This document shows, one piece after another, positions 6,418 to 14,276 of a stretch of 16,590 nucleotides of DNA; positions within the stretch are counted from its first letter, which is position 1, and each line of letters starts with the position of its first letter. The notes under the pieces are model-generated. The model saw only the letters and a list, made by a program, of their open reading frames with translations. It had not been told where the DNA came from and did not search any database. The translations under genes were made by a program, and so were the position numbers. The DNA comes from DATKCN01 sp035513175 (lineage in GTDB: Bacteria > Chloroflexota > Chloroflexia > Thermomicrobiales > CFX8), in contig DATKCN010000057.1 of assembly GCA_035513175.1 (NCBI GenBank), positions 1 through 16,590 of the forward strand, written 5' to 3'.

Positions 6418-8765
6418 CGGTTGACGCGGAGCTCGTGCTGCCCGTTGGGATGAACGGCGATCCGGCGGGCTGCGACGACTGCGCCGAGCGGGTGGCCGCC
6501 AGCCTGCGGCAGCTGCCCGGCGTGGCCGCCGTGCAGGTGGAGTCCGAGCCGTCACGGCTGCGCTTCACCTACGAGACGACCCGCGTCACCTCGCGCGACA
6601 TCGACGAGCTGGTCGAGCGAGAGCTGGCCGGGCTGGAGCGCCGCTACGTCCACCAGGTGCTGGCCATCGAGGGCATGGACTGCGCCGACTGCGCGCTGAC
6701 GCTGGAGCGGGGCGTCGGGCGGCTGGCGGGGGTCGAGCGGGCGTCGGTGAACTTCGGCGCGGCGCGCATGACGCTCGAGTTTGACAGCGGCGTCGTCGGC
6801 CTGCCCGCCATCCAGCGCCGCGTGCGGGACCTCGGCTACGCGGTCTCGGAGCCCGACGCCGCGCCGCGCAGCGAGCGTTCCGCGCTGTGGCGCTTCCTCA
6901 CCCGCCGCGCGACGCTCATCACGCTGGCGTCCGGTCTGCTCACGCTGCTGGGCGGGATCGGGGCGCTGGCGGGGGCGCCGCCAGCGCTGCCGGTCGTCGC
7001 CTGGGCGGCGGCCGTCGCAACCGGTGGCCTGCCGCTGCTGCGCAAGGGGTTGGCGGCGCTGCGAACGACCCGCGCGCTGGACATCAACCTGCTGATGTCG
7101 CTGGCGGTTATCGGCGCCGCGTTCATCGGCGACTGGCTCGAGGCCGCCACTGTCGTCTTCCTCTTCTCGCTCGGCGAGTCGCTGGAGGGCTACGCGATGG
7201 ACCGCGTGCGCCGCTCGGTGCGCTCGCTGCTGTCGCTCGCTCCGTCCGTCGCGCTGGTGAAGCGGGGCGCTGACGAGCTGCCGGTTCCGGTCGCGGATGT
7301 CGTGCCGGGTGAGCTCGTCGTCGTGCGCGCCGGGGAGCGCGTGCCGCTGGACGGCGTCGTCACGGCCGGCATGTCCAGCGTCGATCAGTCGTCGCTGACC
7401 GGCGAGAGCATGCCGGTCCCGCGCGAGCCGGGCGACCCGCTGTTTGCCGGGACGCTGAACGGCGCCGGCCCGCTGACCATGCGGGTGACGCGGCTGGCGG
7501 GCGATTCCTCGGTGGCGAGAGTCATCCGCATGGTCGAGACGGCGCAGGCGCAACGGGCGCCGGTGCAGCAGCTGGTCGACCGCTTTGCCCGCGTCTACAC
7601 CCCCGTCGTCATCGCGGGGGCCGTGGTGGTGGCGACCGTGCCGCCCCTGTTCGGCGCGAGCTGGACGGAGTGGCTGTACCGGGCGCTGGTGCTGCTCGTG
7701 ATTTCGTGCCCCTGCGCGCTGGTGCTGTCCACGCCGATTTCGATCGTCTCAGCGCTCTCCGCCGCCGCGCGTCACGGCATCCTGATCAAGGGCGGCGCGG
7801 CGCTGGAGCGGGCCGCGCGCATCGACACGCTGGCCTTCGACAAGACCGGCACGCTGACGGCCGGGCAGCCGCGCGTTGTCAGCGTCGCCCCGCTGGGCGG
7901 CGCCGACGAAGCGGGCGCGCTGCGACTGGCCGCGACCCTGGAACGGCATTCCGAGCATCCGCTGGGACGCGCCATCGTCGACGCCGCAGTCGAGCGCGGG
8001 CTGACCGTGGGCGGCGCGCTTCGCGAGCGCGTCGTGCCGGGGGCGGGACTGGTCGCTGAGGTCGACGGCGTCGAGCGCCAGGTCGGCGCGGCGCGGCTGT
8101 TCGAGCCGGAAGTCCTCACGTCCGACGTGCTGGCCGCGATCGAGGATGTCGAGCGCCGGGGCGGGACCGCCGTGCTGGTCGGCGAGTCCAATCGTGTCGA
8201 CGGCGTCATCGGCCTGGCCGACACGCCGCGCGTCGAGGCGCGAGCGGCGCTGGACGACCTGCGGCGCGCCGGCATTGATGACTTCGTCATCCTGAGCGGC
8301 GACAGCGTCCGGGCTGTGGCGCACGTGGCGGCGCACGTGGGTGTGACCGACGCGCGCTCCGGGCTGCTGCCCGAGGAGAAGCTGGCCGCCATCCACGACC
8401 TGCGCCGCGCGGGCCGGGTGGTGGCGATGGTCGGCGACGGTGTCAACGACGCGCCGTCGCTGGCGGCCGCCGACCTCGGCATCGCGATGGGGGTGGCTGG
8501 GACCGACGCGGCGGTCGAGACGGCCGACATCGCGCTGATGGGCGACGATCTAGGTGGACTGGCCTCCACCATCCGGCTCGGCAAGCGAGCGCGCCGCATC
8601 ATCGCCGCCAACATTGCGCTGTCATTGGCAACCAAGGGCGTGTTCCTCACGCTGGCCGTCACCGGCCACGCCACGCTGTGGATGGCGATCGCGGCCGACA
8701 TGGGCACGTCGCTGCTGGTGATCGCGAACGGCATGCGGCTGTTGCGCCGCCCGGACGCCGCGTAA
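6414..8765 (+). CDS. P1B-type Zn/Cd/Pb-exporting ATPase with two HMA domains
   Basis: 783 residues, start ATG overlapping the repressor stop by four bases. It exports divalent soft metals across the cytoplasmic membrane using ATP. Two N-terminal heavy-metal-associated domains: the first (about 8-75) has Cys20/Cys23 in GCDDC but lacks the usual Met before the first Cys; the second (about 80-145) has canonical GMDCADC (Cys90/Cys93). Then TM helices, actuator motif TGES (329-332), the transmembrane CPC (432-434), phosphorylation site DKTGT with Asp476, the HP loop HSEHPLG (512-518), GDGVNDAP (674-681), and the final helices with Lys741 and Asp762 (ADMGTS), matching the Lys/Asp pair of ZntA-like P1B-2 pumps rather than the Asn/Tyr/Met set of copper pumps. 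Second gene of the operon; no frameshift or missing catalytic residue. Closest named relatives are ZntA and CadA. Confidence 0.95.
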   Translation: MTVDAELVLPVGMNGDPAGCDDCAERVAASLRQLPGVAAVQVESEPSRLRFTYETTRVTSRDIDELVERELAGLERRYVHQVLAIEGMDCADCALTLERGVGRLAGVERASVNFGAARMTLEFDSGVVGLPAIQRRVRDLGYAVSEPDAAPRSERSALWRFLTRRATLITLASGLLTLLGGIGALAGAPPALPVVAWAAAVATGGLPLLRKGLAALRTTRALDINLLMSLAVIGAAFIGDWLEAATVVFLFSLGESLEGYAMDRVRRSVRSLLSLAPSVALVKRGADELPVPVADVVPGELVVVRAGERVPLDGVVTAGMSSVDQSSLTGESMPVPREPGDPLFAGTLNGAGPLTMRVTRLAGDSSVARVIRMVETAQAQRAPVQQLVDRFARVYTPVVIAGAVVVATVPPLFGASWTEWLYRALVLLVISCPCALVLSTPISIVSALSAAARHGILIKGGAALERAARIDTLAFDKTGTLTAGQPRVVSVAPLGGADEAGALRLAATLERHSEHPLGRAIVDAAVERGLTVGGALRERVVPGAGLVAEVDGVERQVGAARLFEPEVLTSDVLAAIEDVERRGGTAVLVGESNRVDGVIGLADTPRVEARAALDDLRRAGIDDFVILSGDSVRAVAHVAAHVGVTDARSGLLPEEKLAAIHDLRRAGRVVAMVGDGVNDAPSLAAADLGIAMGVAGTDAAVETADIALMGDDLGGLASTIRLGKRARRIIAANIALSLATKGVFLTLAVTGHATLWMAIAADMGTSLLVIANGMRLLRRPDAA

Positions 8766-8826
8766 CCTGGCCGCGTTGCTGCTACGATTCCCCGCTGACA
8801 TCTGCCGACTCTGAGAGGATGAGCCC

Positions 8827-9627
8827 GTGGCGACCATCGAGATCCGTGGCGGCCGGACCGTGCACTACGACGCGACCGGCGACGGCCCGCCGCTGCTGCT
8901 GATCGGCGGGCTCGGCTCGACGCGCAAGGCGTGGCAGCCGGTCGTCGAGGCGCTGGCGCCGCACTACCGCGTGCTGCGCATGGACAACCGCGACGCCGGG
9001 GAGAATGACCCCGAGGACGCGGCCTATAGTATTGAAGACATGGCTGGGGACGTGGCGGGCTTTCTGGACGCACTCGGCATCACTCGCGCGCCGGTGCTGG
9101 GCCATTCGATGGGCGGCTTCATCGCGCTGCACCTGGCGCTGACCCGGCCCGATCTGGTCGAGAAGCTGGTGCTGGTCGGCACGTCATCGGCGGCAGGCGC
9201 GGCGCTGGGGGCGCCGCTGGCGCTCTCGACCGAGGAGGACTGGATCGCCGACCCGGTCGAACGCGCGCTGGCGCGCGCGCCGATGACTCACTCCCCCGGC
9301 TTCTTCGACGACAAGCCGGACCTGTTGCGCGCCGCCGCCGAGCGCACGCGTGGCAACCGCATTACCCGCGAAGGCTACAACCGCCAACTGTCCGCGATCA
9401 GCGACACCCATGATGTCCGCTCGCGCCTGGGCGAGATCACCGTGCCTGCCCTGGTGCTGCACGGCGACGTTGATCCGCTCATCCCCATCCGGGGCGGCGA
9501 AGTCCTCGAACGGGACCTGCCCAACGCGCGCCTCAGCGTCTACTCCGGCGTCGGCCACCACCCGCAGGCCGAGATGCCCGAAAAGTTCATCAGCGAGGTG
9601 CTGGAGTTCCTGCGGGGAGGAACCTGA
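8827..9627 (+). CDS. Alpha/beta-fold hydrolase
   Basis: 266 residues from GTG 8827, with GAGAGGA about nine bases upstream; an ATG at 8819 is out of frame. Core elements in order: LLLIGGLGSTRKAW (oxyanion region, about 23-36), MDNRDAGEN (52-60), the nucleophile elbow GHSMGG with Ser94, a helical cap (about 125-195), HGDVDPLIP with acid Asp216, and GVGHHP with His244. The catalytic triad is complete. The length and cap fit the ester/haloperoxidase-like hydrolases; substrate unknown. It lies 61 bp after the ATPase on the same strand, so it may be the last gene of the metal operon or use its own promoter. It converges on the glycoside hydrolase gene across a composite palindromic repeat. Confidence 0.9.
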   Translation: MATIEIRGGRTVHYDATGDGPPLLLIGGLGSTRKAWQPVVEALAPHYRVLRMDNRDAGENDPEDAAYSIEDMAGDVAGFLDALGITRAPVLGHSMGGFIALHLALTRPDLVEKLVLVGTSSAAGAALGAPLALSTEEDWIADPVERALARAPMTHSPGFFDDKPDLLRAAAERTRGNRITREGYNRQLSAISDTHDVRSRLGEITVPALVLHGDVDPLIPIRGGEVLERDLPNARLSVYSGVGHHPQAEMPEKFISEVLEFLRGGT

Positions 9628-9634
9628 CCCCCAG

Positions 9635-9659
9635 CCCCCTTCCCTGCGAGGGAAGGGGG
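9635..9659. repeat. G/C-run hairpin repeat, copy 2
   Basis: A perfect 10-bp stem: CCCCCTTCCC at 9635-9644 and GGGAAGGGGG at 9650-9659, loop tgcga. The arms equal those of copy 1 at 2311-2335, while the loop differs. It starts eight bases after the hydrolase stop. Confidence 0.75.
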
Positions 9660-9706
9660 AGTCGGTAAGCTGGCGATCAGCTAGCCCGCGTTCCTCCGAC
9701 TCCCCC
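9655..9706. repeat. Outer inverted repeat of the composite element
   Basis: GGGGGAGTCGG at 9655-9665 is perfectly complementary to CCGACTCCCCC at 9696-9706. Between them lies a further small dyad, AGCTG...CAGCT, in 9668-9682. Together with the two flanking hairpins this makes a roughly 120-bp multi-stem palindrome between convergent genes, able to fold on either transcript. A bidirectional terminator role is inferred. Confidence 0.7.
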
Positions 9707-11384
9707 TCTCCGAGAATTGGGAGAGGAGGCCGGGGGGTGAGGGCCAACCCGTCCTTCCCGCCACGACGGACCACAACCTCCAGCCCGCCGCCACCAGCGC
9801 CGCGATCAGCAGGACTGCCAGCGTTCCGTATACCCACGGGAATATCCAGGTCTGCCACGGGCTCCGTGAGACGACGTAGCCGACGAGGGCCGCTTCGGCC
9901 GGCGCGACGCGGACTTCGACGGCATGGATCCCGTCTCCGAGATCATCGATGGCCATGACGATCTCCTGCGGGGATCGGCTGGCGCCGGTTGAGTGAATCG
10001 TGACCGGCTCCCGTCCCTCGACCGTGACGGTGGCGCTGCCCGCGCCGACCATGACGAGGTCCAGCCGGTCTCCCGCGACGGCGATCTGAACGGGCTCGCC
10101 GCGTTCCAGCGCGACGCGCTGCTCCTCGGTGAACGAACGGGCGCCGTTGTGGACGGCGTGAATGCGCGGCGCCGCTTCGGCGAGCGCGGCATAGGCGGGG
10201 CTGGGCGTGAAGTCGTGCTCCACCAGCGCGAAGCCGCGCGTCGGGTCGCCGACGGCGTTCGGGTGGTCAGGCGCGAGCGGGAAGCGGAAGGCCCAGACGA
10301 CCATGGCGCCCATCCACGGCCACTCGCGCCGCGCCCGCAGGTAGCCATCCAGCAGGTAGTCCGCCTGCTGCTCCGCGCTGACCGGCGCGCCCCATGGGGA
10401 CGGGTTGCCGGTCCAGTCGTCCGGCAGCGCGACCCAGCCGTACTCGACGGCCCAGATCGGCGTGTCCGCGTCGCCGTTGCGCTCCATGATCTCGCGCGTC
10501 TGGATCGGGCGCGAGAAGTTGTTGCGCTCGAAGCTGACGCGGCGGTCGGCGGGACTAAAGCCGTAGCCGTAGACCATGACGGTGGCGATGTCGAAGTACG
10601 CCGCGCCACCCGCGTCGTAGACTCCCTGCAGGAAGAGCAGGTCGCTGAGGTTGTGCGGGCCGGTCTGTTCGGTCGGCGCCAGGCCCGCCAGCAGGACGGT
10701 GACGTCAGGGTCGGCGCGTTTGGCCGCCTCGTAGCCGGCCTGCAGCAGTTCAACGTACCCGGCCGGGTCGATCGGCTTGCCGCCCCACTCCCCTGCGAGG
10801 TTCGGCTCGTTCCAGAGCTGAACGTAGGTGATGCGTCCCCGGTAGCGGCTAACGACCTGCTCGACGAAGTGCGCGTAGTCTGCAAGCTCGTCCGGCGGGC
10901 CGTCCAGCTCCGGATTCGGCTGACCGGCACGCGCCCAGGCCGGCGGCTTTTCGAGCCGCGCGACGATCTCGATGCCGCGCTCCTCGGCCAGCTCGACGAT
11001 GCGGTCGAACTTGGCCCAGCTTGACTGCCCGTCCGGATAGACGAACACGCCCGGTTGCGGCTCGATCTCGAACCAGCCGAACATCTGGCGGATGTGCCCG
11101 AAGCCGCCCGCCTGGATCATGTCCAGCGTCCGCACGACGACGGCGTCGTCCGGCTCCTCGTGCAGGAAGGTGTTGACGCCCATCGGGTTCACGTCGGTGT
11201 CGGGCAGGAGGGCGTAGTCCCGGCCGGTCACGATGCCACGGGTGTAGTAGGTCTCCGCAAGCGTCGCCACGACCATCGCTCCAATCAGGACGAGGATTGC
11301 CAGCCCGTGCAGGATGGCCCAGATGGGGATTGGTCGTCCCGTCACACGACCAGGAGTCGAGCTCCGGCGTCTGCTGGCTGCCAT
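9681..11384 (-). CDS. Membrane-anchored glycoside hydrolase, clan A (GH39/GH5-like)
   Basis: 567 residues, ATG at 11382-11384 directly following the TAG of the upstream gene, so translation is probably coupled. Topology: cytoplasmic Arg-rich N-terminus, TM helix at about 22-44, an outside (beta/alpha)8 domain at about 60-410, a beta-sandwich-like region at about 420-505, and a second TM helix at about 512-537. Acid/base Glu193 lies in QLWNEPN, and nucleophile Glu314 in IWAVEYGW at the end of a later strand; both are intact. HIRQMFGWFEIEPQPGVF is typical of the exopolysaccharide-degrading GH39/PslG-like group. Likely cleaves or trims the product of the neighbouring glycosyltransferase (inference). 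The last 20-odd residues (GWPSPPGLLSQFSERGSRRNAG region) are encoded inside the palindromic repeat, so the original C-terminus was probably shorter. Confidence 0.88.
   Translation of the reverse strand: MAASRRRSSTPGRVTGRPIPIWAILHGLAILVLIGAMVVATLAETYYTRGIVTGRDYALLPDTDVNPMGVNTFLHEEPDDAVVVRTLDMIQAGGFGHIRQMFGWFEIEPQPGVFVYPDGQSSWAKFDRIVELAEERGIEIVARLEKPPAWARAGQPNPELDGPPDELADYAHFVEQVVSRYRGRITYVQLWNEPNLAGEWGGKPIDPAGYVELLQAGYEAAKRADPDVTVLLAGLAPTEQTGPHNLSDLLFLQGVYDAGGAAYFDIATVMVYGYGFSPADRRVSFERNNFSRPIQTREIMERNGDADTPIWAVEYGWVALPDDWTGNPSPWGAPVSAEQQADYLLDGYLRARREWPWMGAMVVWAFRFPLAPDHPNAVGDPTRGFALVEHDFTPSPAYAALAEAAPRIHAVHNGARSFTEEQRVALERGEPVQIAVAGDRLDLVMVGAGSATVTVEGREPVTIHSTGASRSPQEIVMAIDDLGDGIHAVEVRVAPAEAALVGYVVSRSPWQTWIFPWVYGTLAVLLIAALVAAGWRLWSVVAGRTGWPSPPGLLSQFSERGSRRNAG
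9705..9726. repeat. Third hairpin of the composite repeat
   Basis: CCTCTCC at 9705-9711 pairs with GGAGAGG at 9720-9726, followed by AGGCCGGGGGGTGAGGG, which resembles the G-rich flank after copy 1. It lies wholly within the 3' end of the glycoside hydrolase gene. Confidence 0.6.
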
Positions 11385-12899
11385 CTACGGCGCCGGAATG
11401 CCCGGGCCGGCAAGCGCGCCCGGCCCTCCGATCAGGAAGCGCCCGACCCGGCGCGTCTCGCCAGGGGGCGGCGTGACGTCGACGCCGGCGTCGAGCACCC
11501 AGACGGGGGGATGGGTGTCGGCGACCCAGCGGCTGAAGATGGCCGGATCGACGATGACGAGCCAGGCGTCGGGATGGCCGGAGAGGATGCGCAACGCGTA
11601 GCTGGCGTTGTACCCCTCGGTCGATGGGTCGGGGAACAGCGCCGGCACGCTCCGGTCGCCCGCCGCCGCCGCGTCGAGGATCGGCTCGACGACGCGGGCC
11701 AGTTCCCGCACGTCTCCGTCCGGATACACCGTCGGCGGATCGAGCAGCGTCGGCAGCATGCGGGTTGTCGCGACGAGGATGACGACGACGGCGGCAATCC
11801 TGACGACCTTCAATGGCACGAGCATGGCGCAGGCTGCCAGCACGGGAAACAGCAGGATGACGTTCGAGAGCAGGTAGCGTTCCGCGCCCGGACCGAGGTT
11901 CGAGTACCCGGCGCTCACGGCGACCAGCAGGATCGCCTGCCCGCCGGCAAGCGCGATGAGCGGCCACCAGCGGACGCGCCGGTAGAGCGCATAGACGACC
12001 GCCAGCGCGCACAGCAGCGCCAGCCACGGCGCCAGGCGGGCCGCCTCCTCGGGATAGACCGTCAGTCGCCGCAGCAGTCCCGCCGTCGCGTTCTCCGGCT
12101 CCAGAGACGCCTTGATCGCCGCCGTCTCCCCGGCGAAGGCGAACGGGTCGTCGTAGTGCTGCCAGTGCTGCTGCATCCAGATCAACGGGAACAGGGCCGC
12201 GACGGACACGATCGCCAGCGTCCGCGCCGTCAGCTCGCTCCGCCGCCAGGCGACGGCCAGCGCCAGTGGGACGAAGACAGCCGCGTAGAACCAGCCCTCG
12301 TAGCGCGTCATCGTGGCCAGGGCGATGCCGAGCGCGGCCAGCATTAGCAGCCGGTCGCTGGGCTGGTAGAGCCAGCGGGTGAACGCGGCGCCGCCCCCGG
12401 CCAGCGTGGCATGAAACAGCGGTTCCGACATGCCGCTGACGCCCATCCAGACGACCCATGGGAACATCGCCCCGATGCTCGCGCCGACCAGTCCCGCAAC
12501 CCGTCCGCCGATCGTGCTGCCGATGACGTACAGGAAGACGAGGGTGGCGGCTGTCAGCAGAGCGTTGATGACGCGTGGCGTGACGCTGAGGTCGTGGTAG
12601 AGCGCGAAGCCCGCGCCGTAGAGCCACGTGTGCAGCGGCAGCCAGACGCCGACCTCCCAGCGGGGCGCGTCCAGCCACTCATGCCCCCGGATGATGCGGC
12701 TGTAACCGTCGGCGTTGTATTCCAGGAAGTCGCGACGCAGCACGAGCAGCGTCAGCGCGCCATAGATGGCAGCCACGGCGCCGAGGCACAGCGCATGGGG
12801 AGCGGACGCGAGGGTCGCGCCAAGCCCGGCGGCGTCAACGCGCGGGAACCGTCGCTCCGTCTTCGCTCGCCGAGGGCCGGTCGCCAGCGTTCGCGTCAT
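11385..12899 (-). CDS. GT39-like polytopic glycosyltransferase (GT-C fold)
   Basis: 504 residues from ATG 12897-12899. The frame is open upstream with further ATGs (for example just beyond 12960), but these lack ribosome binding sites. About ten hydrophobic helices lie between 38 and 380, then a soluble C-terminal domain of about 120 residues. GT-C hallmarks: an acidic motif in the first outside loop after helix 1 (FLEYNADGYSRI, Asp64), the amphipathic WLPLHTWLYG stretch, SGMSEPLF (155-162) and MTRYEGW (197-203), shared with GT39/ArnT-like enzymes using polyprenyl-phosphate sugars. It probably transfers a sugar to a lipid, protein or polysaccharide outside the membrane. Stop TAG is immediately followed by ATG of the glycoside hydrolase, marking an operon. 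Donor and acceptor cannot be told. Confidence 0.85.
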   Translation of the reverse strand: MTRTLATGPRRAKTERRFPRVDAAGLGATLASAPHALCLGAVAAIYGALTLLVLRRDFLEYNADGYSRIIRGHEWLDAPRWEVGVWLPLHTWLYGAGFALYHDLSVTPRVINALLTAATLVFLYVIGSTIGGRVAGLVGASIGAMFPWVVWMGVSGMSEPLFHATLAGGGAAFTRWLYQPSDRLLMLAALGIALATMTRYEGWFYAAVFVPLALAVAWRRSELTARTLAIVSVAALFPLIWMQQHWQHYDDPFAFAGETAAIKASLEPENATAGLLRRLTVYPEEAARLAPWLALLCALAVVYALYRRVRWWPLIALAGGQAILLVAVSAGYSNLGPGAERYLLSNVILLFPVLAACAMLVPLKVVRIAAVVVILVATTRMLPTLLDPPTVYPDGDVRELARVVEPILDAAAAGDRSVPALFPDPSTEGYNASYALRILSGHPDAWLVIVDPAIFSRWVADTHPPVWVLDAGVDVTPPPGETRRVGRFLIGGPGALAGPGIPAP

Positions 12900-13091
12900 G
12901 GCGGGAGTATATCGAAGCGCCCGTTCCCGCCGGGCGAAACCATCGCGACGGAGCGTCATATCCATTACGCAACGTTGGGGTTGAGAAAGTCGGCGGTCTG
13001 GGGCAGGATTAGAGCAACAAGCCCCGGAGGCGGGTCTATACAATCGTCCGGAGGGACGGGGTCGGCACGGGCGCGGAGGAGAGACAGCAGC
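12900..13091. promoter_or_regulatory. Divergent promoter region between GT39-like gene and mrp
   Basis: About 190 bp between divergent genes. On the minus strand TATACT (12911 down to 12906) lies six bases before the glycosyltransferase ATG, so transcription could begin at or next to the A of the start codon (leaderless), consistent with no Shine-Dalgarno there; no good -35 was found. On the plus strand TATACAAT at 13037-13044 is a possible -10 for mrp, also without a clear -35, and GGAGGAGAG precedes the mrp ATG. Confidence 0.35.
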
Positions 13092-14183
13092 ATGGCGACA
13101 TTGACCGAAGAGCAGATTATTGAAGCAGTCCGGCCCGTGCAGGACCCGGACCTGCGCCGCAGCCTGGTCGACCTGAAGATGGTCAAGGACATCCGCATCG
13201 ACGGCAGCGTCGTCTCGATCGGGGTCGAGCTGACCACCCCGGCCTGCCCGCTGCGCGGCAAGATCGAAGGGGACGTGCGCGAGGCGATCATGGGCCTGCC
13301 GGGCGTGGCGGACGTTGCGGTCAACTTCACGTCGCGGGTGCGCTCCAGTGGGGCCGGCATGCCGGACAAGTCCCCGTTGCAGGGCGTGAAGAACACGATC
13401 GCCGTGGCGTCCGGCAAAGGCGGCGTCGGCAAGTCGACGGTGGCGGTCAACATCGCGGCCGCGCTGGCGCGCGACGGCGCGAAGGTCGGCCTGCTTGACG
13501 CGGATGTCTACGGACCCAGCATCCCGCTGATGATGGGGACCAGCGCCCGCCCCCACATGGAGAACAACAAGATCCAGCCACTGGAGGCGTTCGGCGTCAA
13601 GATCATGTCAATCGGCTTTCTGCTGGATTCGGACCGCGCGTTGATCTGGCGCGGCCCGTTGGTGGCGCAGCTCATCAACCAGTTCCTGAACGAGGTCAAC
13701 TGGGGCGATCTCGACTATCTCGTCATCGACCTTCCGCCCGGCACCGGCGACGTGCAGTTGACGCTGGTGCAGAAGATCCCGCTGTCCGGCGCGGTGATCG
13801 TGACGACGCCGCAGGACGTGGCGCTGGCCGACGCGATAAAGGGCATCCAGATGTTCCAGGAGGTCAAGACGCCGATCCTGGGCATCGTCGAGAACATGTC
13901 CTTCTATATATGTCCGAACTGCGGCGAGCAGAGCGAGATTTTCGGCTTTGGCGGCGGAGAACGCACGGCCGAGCGCTACGAGGTGCCGCTGCTGGGCCGC
14001 ATCCCGCTTGACACGGCCATCCGGCAGGGGGGCGACATCGGACACCCGATTGTCGTCAGCGCGCCGGAGTCGCCGCCCTCCGAGGCATTCAGGGACGCCG
14101 CGCGCCAATGCGCCCGCCGCCTGGCCATCGACGCCGCCGAAAAGCCCCGCCGCCCTACGATCATGCTGAAGCAGGCGCCGTAG
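13092..14183 (+). CDS. mrp: Mrp/NBP35-family Fe-S carrier P-loop ATPase
   Basis: 363 residues; I start at ATG 13092 because it has GGAGGAGAG upstream and begins the conserved domain, although the frame is open further back. An N-terminal MIP18/DUF59 domain (about 5-82) carries the TPACPL motif with Cys52. After a linker, the P-loop domain has the deviant Walker A GKGGVGKST (108-116), LLDADVYGPS (134-143), the Walker B region VIDLPPGTGD (211-220), and the Fe-S-bridging CxxC at Cys274/Cys277. The protein binds a [4Fe-4S] cluster as a dimer and hands it to apo-proteins in the cytosol; ATPase activity aids transfer. This is standard for the family, also called ApbC. It precedes tcuA by 93 bp on the same strand. 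Its 3' quarter has a decayed second copy at 15790-16059. Confidence 0.95.
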   Translation: MATLTEEQIIEAVRPVQDPDLRRSLVDLKMVKDIRIDGSVVSIGVELTTPACPLRGKIEGDVREAIMGLPGVADVAVNFTSRVRSSGAGMPDKSPLQGVKNTIAVASGKGGVGKSTVAVNIAAALARDGAKVGLLDADVYGPSIPLMMGTSARPHMENNKIQPLEAFGVKIMSIGFLLDSDRALIWRGPLVAQLINQFLNEVNWGDLDYLVIDLPPGTGDVQLTLVQKIPLSGAVIVTTPQDVALADAIKGIQMFQEVKTPILGIVENMSFYICPNCGEQSEIFGFGGGERTAERYEVPLLGRIPLDTAIRQGGDIGHPIVVSAPESPPSEAFRDAARQCARRLAIDAAEKPRRPTIMLKQAP

Positions 14184-14276
14184 TCGGGCGGTTACTTAGC
14201 CGCGCGCCGGGAGCGACTGTGAGCGTGGTTGAGTCGCCGGAATCCGCTAGCGACGCGGGGGCACGGAGGTAGTGTG

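Noticed and set aside
6414..6655. First HMA domain considered a degenerate, non-binding remnant
   Set aside because: Although the Met before the Cys pair is missing, Cys20 and Cys23 keep the CxxC spacing and the fold pattern is intact, so it is probably functional.
12411..13091. N-terminal extension of the mrp frame by 227 codons
   Set aside because: It runs antisense through the glycosyltransferase gene and its residues are low-complexity. The ATG at 13092 has a ribosome binding site and begins the conserved domain.
12900..13556. N-terminal extension of the glycosyltransferase frame by more than 200 codons
   Set aside because: It is antisense to mrp, with shadow-type composition; conserved GT-C features all lie after 12899.
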